From: Antedon mediterranea
Taxonomy: Eukaryota; Echinodermata; Crinoidea; Comatulida; Antedonidae
Direction: 5' to 3'
Assembly: GCF_964355755.1 (NCBI RefSeq)
Contig: NC_092670.1
Coordinates: forward strand, 2,753,001-2,817,000
Length of the DNA: 64,000 nt
Below are positions 62,722 through 64,000 of the stretch, in pieces. The first letter of the stretch is position 1. The number at the start of each line of letters is the position of its first letter. The position numbers were made by a program, and so were the translations under genes. The notes below the pieces were generated by a model that was not told the origin of the DNA, ran no database searches, and was given only the letters and a program-made list of their open reading frames with translations.

Positions 62722-64000
62722 CACGAACAAACGAAAAGATATGGAACGCCAAGAGTGCATCATTAAAACTGCATTCGACATATTAAAAATAAATTAAAAA
62801 GAAATAAATATTATACAATACATGGTTAAACCATGGACGTATAATTACATCTCGTCTTCTTATAACGAACACTATAGGCCTACCAAGCAGAGTAACATGT
62901 GCATGGGGAAATATGACCGGTTGGGCCGCCGACAAGTTGAGCCGCCGGTAATTTCTATGAAACGGCCAGTGCGTCTTTTACGACATTTCGCGTAGTGATA
63001 GAGTGGTGTCCTAGTAGGCCCTACATAAGTTCATGGTCTTTAGGTTTATTGTGTCATGAAAATAAATAATAATTACATACTACAATTTTGTTGGTTTGAA
63101 ACAGCAAAGGATCGTAGTCCTATTTAATAATTTAATTGTTTTTAATCTTTCAAGGTAAAAATGCAGTGCACTCCATAAATATTTTTCTCGCGTGTATGCC
63201 TACCACGTAAAATCACGTCTCTCAGGAGGACTAATAGAGTATTGATATTCTTCGAATGAGGTTAAATAATTATTATTTTTTATTTACTATCTTTTAATAT
63301 CATATTTTATTGAATTTTACAATGTTAATACACAAAATATTTTACTAAAAAACGGTGATTTTATGCAATTATTTTACTTCAACTGCCGCCTGAGGGGGCA
63401 ACATGTTTACGTCATTTTTGGCTAAAAACGATCATTTTCGGTCATGTTTTAGGCCTTATATTTTGGAATCTACAAGTCAGATATTCATAATTATTTCTCT
63501 TTAATTATAATATTTAATAATATATACTAAAAACCGTGATATATAAACTTTGGAATATACATCGTTATATCTAATAATTAATATAAATAGAACTTCTATT
63601 AAATAGAAACGAGCACCGGCGAAAGTAAGCATTTGGCGTTTCATAGAAAATAACGTTTTTCTGGCGGCGCCTCAACTTGTCGGCGGCTCAACTTGGCCTA
63701 ATCCTGCATGGGGAGGGCCATAAGAAAGCTTTACATTTCACACATGCATTGTATACGGTCAAACCAGGGAGTTGTTATCTAATAACAACTCCCTGGTCAA
63801 ACCATGGAGGTATACAAATATTTTTATACCTCCATGGTCAAACCATGGAGCTGGTAAAACCATGAAGTACCTCCATGGTCAAACCTCACCTGCCGCTGAA
63901 AAAGGGGCCTGGTTTGCCATGTTTATGATATTTCGTGTGCTAATCGAGTCGAATGCAGTTTTAATGATGCACTCTTGGCGTTCCATATCTGTTCGGTTGT
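62722..64000. mobile_element. TIR element with palindrome cluster, runs off window
   Basis: 62,722-62,779 (GATATGGAACGCCAAGAGTG, CATCATTAAAACTGCATTCG) is the inverted match of 63,948-64,000. Inner inverted pairs are 62,935-62,990 and 63,610-63,700 (GCCGCCGACAAGTTGAGCCG against CTTGTCGGCGGCTC). Near the right end, 63,757-63,890 holds nested CCATGG/ACCTCCATGG hairpins. No transposase is seen. The right terminus lies beyond the window. Confidence 0.7.

Overview
This is an animal nuclear window: AT-rich, intron-dense, and packed with nested transposons. The codon content, the metazoan-only domain set (Roc-COR, Death, ZU5, UPA, death-fold pairs) and the Penelope, PIF/Harbinger, hAT-like and Ty3/gypsy remnants point to a marine invertebrate deuterostome. 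An echinoderm, possibly a crinoid, is my best guess (inference). No rRNA, functional tRNA, CRISPR array or bacterial operon is visible.

The real genes all lie on the minus strand. Gene 2 (about 59,984 down to about 40,349, or 39,784) is a multi-exon ROCO-family gene. I traced 25 exons with GT-AG borders and compatible phases, about 1,396 codons. They give, in order: Roc GTPase (P-loop, T of G2, DFGGQ of G3, GTHLND of G4), COR, Death domain, ZU5, UPA, a run of very small phase 1-1 linker exons, and a tandem death-fold-like (possibly DED-like) exon. Its 5' end is not found and may lie outside the window. Gene 1 (24,978 down to 12,684) starts with an ATG mini-exon and a tandem death-fold exon related to the one at the 3' end of gene 2. 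After a 10.6 kb intron it runs into a near-copy of gene 2's P-loop and G2 exons, where recognisable Roc sequence stops. The two genes share a roughly 1.15 kb duplicated block (about 11.93-13.61 kb and 58.87-60.04 kb).

Layout. 0-2 kb: non-coding with a LINE tail and a G-rich tract. 2-11.3 kb: a decayed Ty3/gypsy element (minus strand) split by a 6.67 kb foldback-type insertion with arms of 1.0-1.4 kb. That insertion holds a decayed Penelope-like element (PLE), GACAGACCG minisatellites, a large hairpin and a tRNA-like sequence. 11.5-25 kb: gene 1, whose long intron carries MITEs, a candidate solo LTR, a second PLE remnant, a PIF/Harbinger fragment and a 1.45 kb TIR transposon with a perfect 9-bp target duplication. 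25-38.9 kb: locally duplicated non-coding blocks, LINE remnants, one 5'-truncated LINE ORF with a single nonsense codon, a 51-bp minisatellite and a hAT-like MITE with a perfect 8-bp target duplication. 39-60 kb: gene 2, with MITEs in its introns. 60-64 kb: a tandem repeat split by a solitary PLE terminal repeat with a 16-bp target duplication, a second PIF/Harbinger fragment, and an inverted-repeat element running off the window end.

How the genes work together is inference. Roc-COR modules are GTP-regulated scaffolds, and Death/ZU5/UPA/death-fold domains mediate oligomeric signalling, so both genes look like cytoplasmic death or innate-immune signalling proteins built by exon duplication. 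Transposons have scattered exon copies around them.
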